A stretch of 64,000 nt of DNA, from positions 1 to 64,000 of the forward strand of contig NZ_CALPCP010000006.1 of the NCBI RefSeq assembly GCF_943192995.1, given 5' to 3'. Below the pieces are notes generated by a model. It did no database searches and was not told the origin of the DNA. It was given only the letters and a program-made list of their open reading frames with translations. Origin of the DNA: Flintibacter muris (GTDB taxonomy: Bacteria > Bacillota > Clostridia > Oscillospirales > Oscillospiraceae). The translations under genes were made by a program, and so were the position numbers. Each line of letters opens with the position of its first letter. Position 1 is the first letter of the stretch. Of this stretch, positions 25,270 through 33,640 are shown in pieces.

Positions 25270-25323
25270 AGAAAGCGCGCGGCCATGAGGCATAAGTCCA
25301 GCTCATGCGGCCGTGTGCTTTCT
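25270..25323 (+). promoter_or_regulatory. Leader hairpin before the MATE gene
   Basis: About 20-bp imperfect stem (AGAAAGCgCGCGGCCaTGAG with its complement) ending 6 bp before the CAGGAGG ribosome site. It could act as an attenuator or block ribosome access; no T-run follows, so it is not a plain terminator. Confidence 0.5.
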
Positions 25324-25343
25324 CACGTTCAGGAGGTAGTACC

Positions 25344-26810
25344 ATGGATCAAAAAACAAACACCTTTCTCGAAACTCAGCCCATTGGCAGGCTGATGGCC
25401 AAATACGCCGTCCCCTGTGTCATCTCCCTGCTGGTGGCGGCGCTGTACAACATTGTGGACCAAATTTTCATCGCCAACGCAGATTATCTGGGCTCCTATG
25501 GCAACGCCGCCAACACCGTGGTATTTCCATTGACGGTGGTAGCGCTGTCTATTGCAGTGATGATCGGCGACGGCTGCTGTGCCTTTGTCAGCATCAGCCT
25601 GGGGGCCGGTCGCCGGGCGGAGGCCCACAGAAGCATAGGCAGCGCTGTGCTGCTGTGTATCTCCGCCAGTCTGGTGCTCACCGGGCTTTATCTGGTCCTT
25701 CAAGAGCCCATTCTTACCCTGTTTGGCGGACGGGTAAACGAAAAGACCTTCCTCCACGCCCAAGAATACTTCTTCTGGATCACCGCAGGCGTTACCTTCT
25801 ATATGTTCGGTCAGGCCATGAACCCTATCATCCGTTCTGACGGAAGCCCCAGATTTGCCATGGCGGCCACTTTGGCGGGGGCCTTTGTGAACATTGTATT
25901 GGACCCCATTTTCATCTTTGTCTTTCGGTGGGGCATGATGGGCGCGGCGGTGGCTACGGTGCTGGGACAGGTGCTCACCGCCGTGCTGTCTGTGTGGTAC
26001 CTGTGCCACATGAAGGCAGTCCAGCTGGAGCGGGGCAGCTTCCGTTTCCACCCCGCTCTGATGAGGGAATACCTGCCTTTGGGCATTTGCAGCTTTCTGT
26101 CCCAGATATCCCTGGTCATGGCTATGGCCGCGATTCAAAATATGACGCTGAAATACGGTGCGCTGGATTCCATCTTTGGTCAGGAGTAGTTTGCCCAGAT
26201 TCCCATGGCGGTTTTGGGAATTGTGATGAAATTCTTCCAGATTGTCATCTCGATCGCCGTGGGCCTGGCGGCGGGATGCATCCCCATTGTGGGCTATAAC
26301 ATCGGTGCCGGACGAAAGGACCGGGCCAAATCGCTGTTTACCCGTCTGCTGGCCCTGGAGGCCGCTGTGGGCGGTGTGGCCCTGCTTATCGTGGAGCTGT
26401 TTCCCTCCCGGCTCATTCAAATATTTGGCGCGGCCAATGAAAGTGCCTATTACACCCAGTATGGCGTCAAATGCTTCCGGATCTATCTGTGCATGATGGT
26501 GTTGGCCACCGTGAACAAGGGGACCTTCATCTATCTGCAATCCCTGGGAAAAGCCCTGTCCTCCACCGCTTTGTCTCTGGTGCGTGAGGTGGTGTTTGGA
26601 GTAGGCTTTGCCCTGCTGCTACCCCGCTGGTTTGGGCTGGACGGCGTACTGTACTCCATGCCTGTATCCGACATGCTCACCTTTTTGATTGGCGCGGCTG
26701 TAATCGTTCAGACCTACCGTACCTTAAATGAGGCCCCCGCATCCAGGGCAGACCAACGAATGGCGTCTTTGCTCTCACGGTTGATGCAGCACAGGCCGGA
26801 CAGGGTATAG
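25344..26810 (+). pseudogene. MATE-family efflux transporter with in-frame TAG stop
   Basis: Reading from the ATG at 25344 (CAGGAGG site) gives a MATE multidrug/Na+ antiporter: FLETQPIGRLMAKYAVPCVISLLVAALYN at the start, about twelve helices, 488 codons in total. Codon 282 (26187-26189) is TAG, and the same frame resumes at once with FAQIPMAVLGIVMKFFQIV, so there is no frameshift. The first part alone (281 residues) covers half of the transporter. Either a recent nonsense mutation or a base-call error. No evidence of recoding is seen. Confidence 0.85.
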
Positions 26811-26833
26811 TTCCAATCTTCCGGGAGGCTAAG

Positions 26834-26877
26834 AACCTGTATTCACAGACGGCGTTCAACGCCTGTGAATACAGGTT
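26834..26877. repeat. Long perfect hairpin after the MATE gene
   Basis: AACCTGTATTCACAG and its exact complement flank a 14-nt centre that itself can pair (GGCG / CGCC). No T-run follows on either strand. The remaining bases to 27068 hold no gene I can recognise. It may be a terminator or a mobile-element trace. Confidence 0.6.
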
Positions 26878-27068
26878 ATTAGTATCTGCGAAAGCATGTC
26901 CTTTCCTTTCGGTGTTGGAACATGAAAAAACGCCGCAGACTTTTTTCAAAATCTGCGATGTTCGCCAGGGCGCAGAAACGGGTGGTGTCTTGCCGACAAC
27001 GCCCGTTTTCTACTGCCCTTAGAACATTGATTTTACTGGGTTTTCCCATGTTTTTATGGCAACGCCCT

Positions 27069-28304
27069 TTATGCCAGGGGATTTTTTGCAGCTGCGGCGG
27101 CAATGGAAATTTCCGGGGGAAGGTAAGGGATCAGGGTGGATTGAAAGGCGTGGTACAGGTCGGATTTCCCCGGCCAGACGGTGCCGATTACCTGGTTGTT
27201 CCGGTCCAGCTGGTGGAACCAGGAGCCGGTTTTATGGTCCAGCACTGTTTTGTCCAGATAGGACATGAACTGGGCGTAATCTTGGGCGTACCGCTCCTGT
27301 CCAGTAACCCGGTACAGTACGGAAGAGGTGTTAATAGCCTCGGCCAGGGTCCAGTGCATCCGGTCATGGACCACCGGTTTGCCGGTCCAATCCGTAGTGT
27401 AAACCAGGCCGGGCGCGCCGTCGGTGTTCCAGGCGTCGCCCACAGCGGTGGTGTAGAGCCGCTCCGCAGCGTTGATATAAGGGGCGGCCTTTTCACGATT
27501 GGCAAAGGAGGACAGCGCCCACTGGGTAATAAGACGGGCCCACTCGATACCGTGGCCGGGCGTTGCTCCGTAGGGCTTAAAGGGGTCGTCAGGGCGGTCC
27601 CGGTTCATCTCCGGCTGGGGGACCCAATCGCTGGTAAAGTGCTCCGGAATGCGCCAGCTGCTGTTTCGGGCCCAGTCCAGCACCCGGTTGATGATGCGGC
27701 CCGCCCGGACCCGGTATGTTTCCGCGCCGGCGGCGTCAGCCACAGCTAAGAAGGCCTCCACCGAGTGCATGTTGGCGTTAAGCCCCCGGTAGCTGTCCAG
27801 AAGGGTAAAGCCGGTGTCCCAGGTGTCCCGGGACAGGCCCTCTTCCTCATCCCAAAACCGCAGGTCGTAGAGGGCCAGGGCGTCGTTCAGCAGCTCTTTG
27901 GCCCCCTCCCGGCCTGCCAGCAGGGCGGAGGAGGCGGCCAGAATCACAAAGGCGTGGGCGTAGCACTGCTTGGAGGGCATAACGGACCCGTCAGCGTTGA
28001 GCCCGGCGTACCAGCCGCCGTGGTCCCTGTCTCGGAGTTCTCCCCGCAGGCCCTTCAATGCGGCGTCCGCCAGCCGGCCGCTGCCGCCGTCTCCCAGCAT
28101 GTGGCCAATGCTGTACACATGGGCCATGCGGCTGGTGATCCAGGTCTCACGGCCCTTTTCAGGCCAGGGCGTGCCGTCATCCCCCAGGTAGTAGGAGCCG
28201 CCCCCCGGGGAGGGGAACTTCCGTCCAAAGTTTAAGAGATTTTCTCCCATTTCCTTTAAAAACTGCTTATTTTCTTCTGTATCCAGCAAATATTTTCGTT
28301 CCAT
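27069..28304 (-). CDS. AGE-family sugar epimerase/isomerase
   Basis: A 411-residue (alpha/alpha)6-barrel protein of the N-acylglucosamine 2-epimerase / YihS group, which interconvert aldoses, ketoses or N-acyl hexosamines. Supporting blocks are RMAHVYSIGHMLG, RDRDHGGWYAGLN, QCYAHAFVILAASSA, LNANMHSVEAFLA and PGHGIEWARLI, with the conserved His residues of the active site. It starts at ATG 28304 after an AAAGGGGG site. The M15 peptidase gene is 19 bp upstream, so the two may be cotranscribed. The substrate cannot be read from the sequence; sulfoquinovose or mannose-type substrates are options. Confidence 0.85.
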   Translation of the reverse strand: MERKYLLDTEENKQFLKEMGENLLNFGRKFPSPGGGSYYLGDDGTPWPEKGRETWITSRMAHVYSIGHMLGDGGSGRLADAALKGLRGELRDRDHGGWYAGLNADGSVMPSKQCYAHAFVILAASSALLAGREGAKELLNDALALYDLRFWDEEEGLSRDTWDTGFTLLDSYRGLNANMHSVEAFLAVADAAGAETYRVRAGRIINRVLDWARNSSWRIPEHFTSDWVPQPEMNRDRPDDPFKPYGATPGHGIEWARLITQWALSSFANREKAAPYINAAERLYTTAVGDAWNTDGAPGLVYTTDWTGKPVVHDRMHWTLAEAINTSSVLYRVTGQERYAQDYAQFMSYLDKTVLDHKTGSWFHQLDRNNQVIGTVWPGKSDLYHAFQSTLIPYLPPEISIAAAAAKNPLA

Positions 28305-28323
28305 GATAATGTCCCCCTTTTGT

Positions 28324-29751
28324 CTATGAAGCTGTGTTGCCGGTATGTTCAGCAAAGGCGGCCGCATCCGCCGGAACCATGCTGAACGACTGCGTGCCGA
28401 CCTCAAACGCCCCCATCGCCTTTGATTTTTGGGCGGTGCTCCAGGCCGCGAGATCATTAAAGTGCCACCATTCGGAGGCCAGCGGTTCCATATCCGCCGC
28501 CACGAAAATATCCTGTAGGGTCTGGGCGCCGGCGGTCCAGAATTCGGCCCGTTTGACCGTTCCGTTTGCCAGGGCAGTTTTCCAGGCCCCGGAGGTGTAG
28601 GTCTTTGTGGGGCCGGTGAAGGTTCCCGACAGGTAGGACAGCTCATGCATAGGGGTGGGCATCCAGGTGGAGGTATCCTCCGGCAAGGCGGAACCATATC
28701 GCAGATTGGAGGAAAACTGGATCCCATCCGGGTTATCTGTGGCGATTTCGCTGTAGAAGTACTCGGTAAAGCTGGTCGGTACGGCTACCGCGTTTCCGTG
28801 GAATGAACGCTCCTCCCAGCTGTCCACCTGGGCCAGGCTGACGTCTACCGCCGAGCCCATCTGATGGCTGGACACCCCGGTGTTGATGTAGTACGAAATA
28901 TTAAATCCGTTTTTCTGTATGGACAGCCTGGTATCCGGATTGGATCTTGCCAGCTGCTGGAGGGCATCCGCTACCGCCATCTGGATGTCGTGGGGGCGGA
29001 ACCCCTCATAGAGGACGATGGATAACCCTCTCTCCCTGGCCAGCCGCTGGGCCTCCATAATCTTCTCTGCCATACGGTATTGGACTGGCATGATGAATTC
29101 TTCCCGTTCCAGCTTTCCGTTGTATACCTTTGACTGGTACAGCTGGTGGTTTGTGATTCCATCCAGTTCCATACCCAGGTTTTTCATCAGAGACCCTTCG
29201 GCGTTGCTGTTACGGTAAATCATAGAGGGGATCAGGTCCGGGAGATTGACCATGCTATCATCTTTGCTGACCCAGCCCTGTCCGCCATCCTGGAAGCGGG
29301 CCAGCACCCGGCTCCCGCTCTCCCGCAGGATGGTAAACGGCGTGCCGGCCGGCACAGTTTCAGTGGACCGGGCGTCAGAACCCGCTGAGGAATACACCCT
29401 TAAATTAACCAGTGCAATACCGTGGGTCCCCTCCACAGGCAGCTCAAACCCGCCGGTGTTTTCAACTGTAACAGCGGGTTCCGGCTCCGTTCCCGGCTCA
29501 GTGGAGGGGGGGAAGGGTATGTTGGGAATCGGATTGACTGAAGGCCGGTTTTGTACTGTTACATTAACAGCATTCTGCTGCGGGCCGGAAGGGGATGAGG
29601 GCTGCTGTGCCGCCCGCCTCTGGTATACACTGCCAATGACAAACGCGCTGACCAGGACGATTCCGATTGTACATATGATTTTTTGAAATAGGCTGGGCCG
29701 CCGTTTCCCTCGGTATCGGGCTCCCTGATATCGCGTGTGCCTGTATCTCAC
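28324..29751 (-). CDS. VanX-like D-Ala-D-Ala dipeptidase (M15D) with SH3-like domain
   Basis: About 475 residues: a basic cytoplasmic N-terminus, one membrane anchor (ICTIGIVLVSAFVIGSVY), a Pro/Ser linker, an SH3-like domain (VNLRVYSSAGSDARSTETVPAGTPFTIL), then a zinc peptidase domain with VanX/DdpX motifs: YEGFRPH (Arg), SSHQMGSAVDVSL (Zn His and Asp) and EWWHFND (catalytic Glu, Zn His). It would act outside the membrane on D-Ala-D-Ala-containing peptides, so it is more likely a wall-remodelling peptidase than cytoplasmic VanX. I prefer the GTG at 29751 with AGGA upstream; a GTG at 29778 has no usable site. Confidence 0.8.
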   Translation of the reverse strand: MRYRHTRYQGARYRGKRRPSLFQKIICTIGIVLVSAFVIGSVYQRRAAQQPSSPSGPQQNAVNVTVQNRPSVNPIPNIPFPPSTEPGTEPEPAVTVENTGGFELPVEGTHGIALVNLRVYSSAGSDARSTETVPAGTPFTILRESGSRVLARFQDGGQGWVSKDDSMVNLPDLIPSMIYRNSNAEGSLMKNLGMELDGITNHQLYQSKVYNGKLEREEFIMPVQYRMAEKIMEAQRLARERGLSIVLYEGFRPHDIQMAVADALQQLARSNPDTRLSIQKNGFNISYYINTGVSSHQMGSAVDVSLAQVDSWEERSFHGNAVAVPTSFTEYFYSEIATDNPDGIQFSSNLRYGSALPEDTSTWMPTPMHELSYLSGTFTGPTKTYTSGAWKTALANGTVKRAEFWTAGAQTLQDIFVAADMEPLASEWWHFNDLAAWSTAQKSKAMGAFEVGTQSFSMVPADAAAFAEHTGNTAS

Positions 29752-29786
29752 ATAATCACTTCCTAATAATCTCCCCACTCCAGTTA

Positions 29787-29921
29787 TATAGTCAACACAC
29801 TTGAAAAACGCAAGTGCCGCCTATGAAATCCAAAGCGAGGCCGCTTCTGCGGCCTTCTGCGGCGAGAATTACCGCAGACCTCCGACGAATCATTTAGATT
29901 CTTTGAAGTACTTTGACTATA
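29787..29921. repeat. TATAGTCAA-type inverted-repeat element (135 bp)
   Basis: Ends TATAGTCAACACACTTGAA and TTTGAAGTACTTTGACTATA are near-perfect inverted repeats. The interior has GC palindromes (GAGGCCGCTTCTGCGGCC) and no ORF. It fills the gap between the M15 peptidase gene and the Rrf2 promoter. Only one copy was noticed in this window. Confidence 0.7.
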
Positions 29922-29963
29922 ACACCAAGCGCGGCAATTAGCAACCTTATTTTTCCCTATGGA

Positions 29964-30008
29964 TTGACAAATCGGACAGAACTATTCTATAATGTACTAA
30001 AATAGTTC
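29964..30008 (+). promoter_or_regulatory. Rrf2 promoter with overlapping operator palindrome
   Basis: TTGACA (29964-29969), 18-nt spacer, TATAAT (29988-29993). The inverted repeat GAACTATT (29979-29986) / AATAGTTC (30001-30008) brackets the -10 box, exactly where an autorepressor would block polymerase. Confidence 0.75.
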
Positions 30009-30031
30009 GTTTTAAGGGGCGTGGTTTTTTG

Positions 30032-30460
30032 ATGATGACACGGGAGATGGATTACAGCCTGCGCATCCTCCACGCTCTGTATGGGGAGGGCCAGCTGTCT
30101 GCTGCGGCCATCGCCGAGAAGGAGTGCATGTCCAAAGCTGTCACGCTGAAAATATTAAAGCAGCTCCACGCCGCCGGTCTGGTATCCAGCCGCCGGGGGC
30201 CAAGCGGGGGCTACGCGCTGGAAAAACCCTGTGAGGAGCTGTGTCTGAGCGACCTGTTTCAGGCGCTGGGGGAGTCCCTTCTAATAAACCGCTGCCAGCG
30301 GAGCGGGTACCGATGTGAAAACTACCCGGAGGGCGGCTGCGGCCTGTGCCGGGAGCTGTCCCGTATCCAGAAGGTGCTGGACGGGGAGCTGCGAAAAACT
30401 CCGCTGAGCGCAATGTTCCAAAAGCCTCCCTTTCACCGCAATGGGGACGGAGGTTTTTGA
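30032..30460 (+). CDS. Rrf2-family transcriptional regulator
   Basis: A 142-residue winged-helix regulator (MTREMDYSLRILHALY ... CMSKAVTLKILKQLHAAGLVSSRRGPSGGYAL). After the helix-turn-helix it has Cys residues in CQRSGYRCENYPEGGCGLC, placed like those that hold an Fe-S cluster in IscR/NsrR/RsrR-type members, though with a different spacing. It would sense iron-sulfur status, redox or NO. No obvious target operon follows; a terminator comes right after the stop, so it is monocistronic and probably autoregulated through the upstream palindrome. Confidence 0.85.
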   Translation: MMTREMDYSLRILHALYGEGQLSAAAIAEKECMSKAVTLKILKQLHAAGLVSSRRGPSGGYALEKPCEELCLSDLFQALGESLLINRCQRSGYRCENYPEGGCGLCRELSRIQKVLDGELRKTPLSAMFQKPPFHRNGDGGF

Positions 30461-30461
30461 C

Positions 30462-30504
30462 GGTATAAAAGGGGCCGGGCTTTTCGCCCGGCCCCTTTTA
30501 TACC
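30462..30504. terminator. Bidirectional terminator
   Basis: Perfect 19-bp stem beginning GGTATAAAAGGGGCCGGGC with a 5-nt loop. The A/T-rich outer arms give U-tails in both directions, ending the Rrf2 gene and the convergent surface-protein gene. Confidence 0.88.
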
Positions 30505-30527
30505 GCTTTTCGATTCCAGTGCCGCTG

Positions 30528-33182
30528 TCAGGGCATCCCTTCGATAAAATTTTTCAGCATCTGCGCAACCTGTGCGCGGGTGGCGTGTCCCTGGGGGCTC
30601 AGCTGGGCGATGTCCAGGCCGCTGACAATGTGATGTTCCACAGCCCACCGCACAGCCTCCTGGGCGTAGCCGCTGATCTGGTCCATGTCAGCAAAGCTGG
30701 ACAGGGAACCGTCTGCGGAGGGCGATCCCATGTACCGCCAGAGCATTGTAATCAGCTGTTCACGGGTGATATTTTGCTCCGGGCTGCTTCCGTCGCTGAT
30801 ACCGTTGGCGGCCGCCCACTGTATACCCTTTTCATACCACGTGCCTCCGCCGGCGATGTCCGCGCCGTCCAAGCGGGCCAGCACCACCATCAGCATTCCC
30901 CGGGTCATGGGCTCCTCGGGGGCAAAGGAGAACACGGTAGTGCCGGAAAACAGCTCACGTGCGGCGACGAAGTTGATGGCCTCAGTTCCCCAATACTGGG
31001 AGGGTACGTCTATAAAGTTTTTGCTGTTGTCCACAATTTTCACTGTGGCTCCATTGGGCAGGGAGGCTGCCACGCCATGTTCTGTAGACACGGAGGTTTT
31101 AACAACCTCCTCGCTGCCATTCTTATGGACAATCACCGCCACAGTGCCGGAAGTGGGGGCGGCGGCGGGAATTTCCACCTTGACAGGCTCTCTGCTGTTT
31201 GTATTTACGGTGACGGCGGATACCTCCTGGAGCTCCGGGATGGGCAGGGAGAGGACCTCGACGCTGCGCTGGGCCGCGCTGACCAGCGAGGCAGGCAGGC
31301 TGACCTCAGCCTTTGACTGGCCGTCGGCGTCAATGTTGATGGTGGCGGTGGTGCCGTCCTTCTGCTTCACTTCAATCACACTGGAGCCGTCCGGTTTGAC
31401 AAGGGTTTCGGTTATATTGCCGGTCCGGTCGGTTTCCCGGGTGGTTACGGTGCCGTCCTTTTTGGTCTCTACCACGGTCTGGGAGCCGTCCTGGTTCTTT
31501 GTGGTCTCTGTAACGGTTCCGGTGCGGTGGTCAGTTCTGGTTGTAGTGGTGGAGCCATCCGGGTTCCGGGTTATGGTGGTGGTATAGCTGCTGGAACTGC
31601 CCGAGCTGCTCCCTGTATTGGAGGATGAGCCGCCGGTGGCGGGAATTCGTTCTGTCTGAACGTCACCGCAGATGGTGCATGTCCGGTGCCTGCTGCCGCT
31701 CTGGGAAGCGGTTGGGTACACATCAATCATCCAGGAGCCATAGGTGTGCTCGTGTTCCGGAATATCAGGTGTGTCCGGCGTATCGGGGTTATCAGGTGTA
31801 TCGGGGTTATCAGGGGTATCGGGCGTGTCAGGTGTGTCCGTTGGTGATGCGTTGTAGTATTTTGTTACGCTGGACAGAGTATTTGCGGTGTCTCCGACTT
31901 TTGAAATACTGTTCCACTGCTCCTCACTGCCGCCAAAGTAGATGGCGTTCAGAGCACAGTCTGAGAAGGCGGCGATTCCGATTGTCGTAACGCTGTCCGG
32001 GATCCAGACCTGCGTCAATCTGGAGCAGGAGGCGAAGGCCGAAGCGCCAATGCTGGCCGCACCCTCCGGAATGGTCAGGCTGGTAAGCAGCAGGCAGTTT
32101 TGAAACATACCATCGCCGACGCAATCTATTTGCTTTGGGAGGGTCACCTTGCTCAGCTCATAGCAGCGGGTAAACATATTATCGCCCATGGCCACTACCC
32201 CGGTGCCGGGCGTAAACCTTGCTTCTGTCATCTTGGCACAACCCATAAAGGCTCCGCTCCCCACTGAAGAGATGCTGGCAGGCAGAGTTATGGATGTAAG
32301 CGCGGTGCAGCCGCGAAAGGCGTTTTGCTCAATGCTTTCCACACCCTGGGAAATTGTGACCGAGATAAGCGCCGGACATTCACGCAAGGCGCTGTCACCA
32401 ATGGATTTCACGCTGGCGGGAATGGACACGCTGAGGGCGCCGCTGCGGCGGAAGGCGTTGGCGGACACTGTGGTCACACCGTTTTCAATCACAATTTTTC
32501 CAATTCTGTCCGTGTAATTTCCCCAGGGGAGGGCGTTCATGTCAACCTCCGGCATAGCTCCGGAGCCGGAGATGGTAAGCGTACCGCCGTTTGTCACCAC
32601 CCAGCGAAGCCCCCCAAAGGTTCCGGACGCGCCCTCAATCGGCTCGTCGGGATCTGCTCCGGGGTCATATCCCTCAGGATAGCGGGTGATGAAAAAATTG
32701 GCAGCCTCAACCTCTGACTTGGACAAGGTACGGCCCCAGTGGACAACGCCGGCTCCGCTATGCTCATGGTAATTTCCCTCAGCAACAATCACGCCGCTGT
32801 CTGTGGTCTGGAGTACAATTACGCTGTGGCTGTTGTTGTTGACCCGAAGGATATCTCCGGAGCGCACATCGGAAAGCTGAAACGTTCCGGCTATAAACGT
32901 CCTTGCGGGCAGACGGCCAAACGCCTTGTCGCTGAGCTCAAAAGCAAATGCGGCGCAGCCGTCTCCGCTGGTAACGCCTCCCGCCACAGGGCCGCCATGC
33001 CAGGTGTAGTGGTGGTTTGAGTTGTCCCATGGCTCCCCCTCTTCATAACCAGCCTGAGTTTTCAGGGCAATCAGGATTTGGTAAACTTCCTGCGGGGTGG
33101 GGACATTCTCCTCCCCGTGCGCCGCCGGAATAACCGGAATACACAGACACAGCGCCAGAGCTATGGAAAAAATTCGTTTCAA
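30528..33182 (-). CDS. S-layer-anchored surface protein: CHAP-like amidase, BspA leucine-rich repeats, SLH domains
   Basis: An 884-residue secreted protein. Order of parts: signal peptide (KRIFSIALALCLCIPVIPAAHG); a CHAP/NlpC-like domain with Cys (SGDGCAAFAFELSD), His (NNSHSVIVLQ) and Asn (EGNYHEH) in catalytic order; BspA-type leucine-rich repeats (about residues 190-430, e.g. AFRGCTALTSITLPASI); a (PDTPDNPDTP) linker; a CxxC mini-module (HRTCTICG); Ser/Thr-rich and TTTRT-type stretches; and three C-terminal SLH domains for binding pyruvylated wall polymer. Start is TTG 33182, set by an AAGGAGG 8 nt upstream. It probably both trims peptidoglycan and displays a binding surface. Confidence 0.85.
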   Translation of the reverse strand: MKRIFSIALALCLCIPVIPAAHGEENVPTPQEVYQILIALKTQAGYEEGEPWDNSNHHYTWHGGPVAGGVTSGDGCAAFAFELSDKAFGRLPARTFIAGTFQLSDVRSGDILRVNNNSHSVIVLQTTDSGVIVAEGNYHEHSGAGVVHWGRTLSKSEVEAANFFITRYPEGYDPGADPDEPIEGASGTFGGLRWVVTNGGTLTISGSGAMPEVDMNALPWGNYTDRIGKIVIENGVTTVSANAFRRSGALSVSIPASVKSIGDSALRECPALISVTISQGVESIEQNAFRGCTALTSITLPASISSVGSGAFMGCAKMTEARFTPGTGVVAMGDNMFTRCYELSKVTLPKQIDCVGDGMFQNCLLLTSLTIPEGAASIGASAFASCSRLTQVWIPDSVTTIGIAAFSDCALNAIYFGGSEEQWNSISKVGDTANTLSSVTKYYNASPTDTPDTPDTPDNPDTPDNPDTPDTPDIPEHEHTYGSWMIDVYPTASQSGSRHRTCTICGDVQTERIPATGGSSSNTGSSSGSSSSYTTTITRNPDGSTTTTRTDHRTGTVTETTKNQDGSQTVVETKKDGTVTTRETDRTGNITETLVKPDGSSVIEVKQKDGTTATINIDADGQSKAEVSLPASLVSAAQRSVEVLSLPIPELQEVSAVTVNTNSREPVKVEIPAAAPTSGTVAVIVHKNGSEEVVKTSVSTEHGVAASLPNGATVKIVDNSKNFIDVPSQYWGTEAINFVAARELFSGTTVFSFAPEEPMTRGMLMVVLARLDGADIAGGGTWYEKGIQWAAANGISDGSSPEQNITREQLITMLWRYMGSPSADGSLSSFADMDQISGYAQEAVRWAVEHHIVSGLDIAQLSPQGHATRAQVAQMLKNFIEGMP

Positions 33183-33402
33183 TTTTGTGACCTCCTTGCA
33201 GATTTGTGTGATGCAGGAGGCTTTTGCCTGGCAGCCTCCCATTTGAGTTTCTGCTGTCTATTATACTACAGAAAATTCCAATGTTGAAGAGGAAAATTTC
33301 AGATTCACCCCATGTTTTTTGCCGCAAAAGCCGGATAAAACAGAAGTGACGCCGCTTGCGCGGCGTCACTTTCTCAGCTGCTGTCTACTGCGGAAAAATT
33401 GT

Positions 33403-33588
33403 TCAGCGCACCTCAATGGCGCTCACCGGGCAGCCGTCGGCGGCGGCCTGGACCTGATCGGCCAGATCGGGGCCCACCTCCGGGGAGAAGGCGGCGGCGG
33501 TACCGCCGTCAGTCATGAAAAACTCGTTGGGACAGACACTGGCGCACATGCCGCAGCCGATGCACTCGCCGTTGACATGGACCTGCAT
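33403..33588 (-). CDS. Ferredoxin, single [4Fe-4S]
   Basis: A 61-residue ferredoxin: CIGCGMCASVCP gives three cluster ligands and the CP turn, and DGCPVSAIEV supplies the fourth Cys, so one [4Fe-4S] cluster of the Thermotoga/Bacillus type. It acts as a low-potential electron carrier in the cytoplasm. The start ATG at 33588 has an excellent AGGAGGG site; longer in-frame reading enters the serpin gene. It is 52 bp downstream of the serpin gene on the same strand, with no functional link apparent. Confidence 0.92.
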   Translation of the reverse strand: MQVHVNGECIGCGMCASVCPNEFFMTDGGTAAAFSPEVGPDLADQVQAAADGCPVSAIEVR

Positions 33589-33640
33589 GGGGATCCCTCC
33601 TTTTATATTGGTCCCCACAGTATGCCCGGTTTGGCGCGGT

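Noticed and set aside
26187-26189. Pyrrolysine or other recoding at the TAG in the MATE gene
   Set aside because: MATE transporters have no use for it, and no pyl genes or structured element are seen nearby; a nonsense change or base-call error is simpler.
27069-28727. Epimerase gene extended upstream to 28727
   Set aside because: The extension is Pro/Arg-rich, overlaps the M15 peptidase gene in another frame and lacks a ribosome site; the ATG at 28304 is well supported.
31740-31850. Short tandem repeats (CAGGTGTATCGGGGTTAT-like) that could suggest a CRISPR array
   Set aside because: They encode the PDTPDNP linker of the surface protein in frame; there are no unique spacers of constant length.
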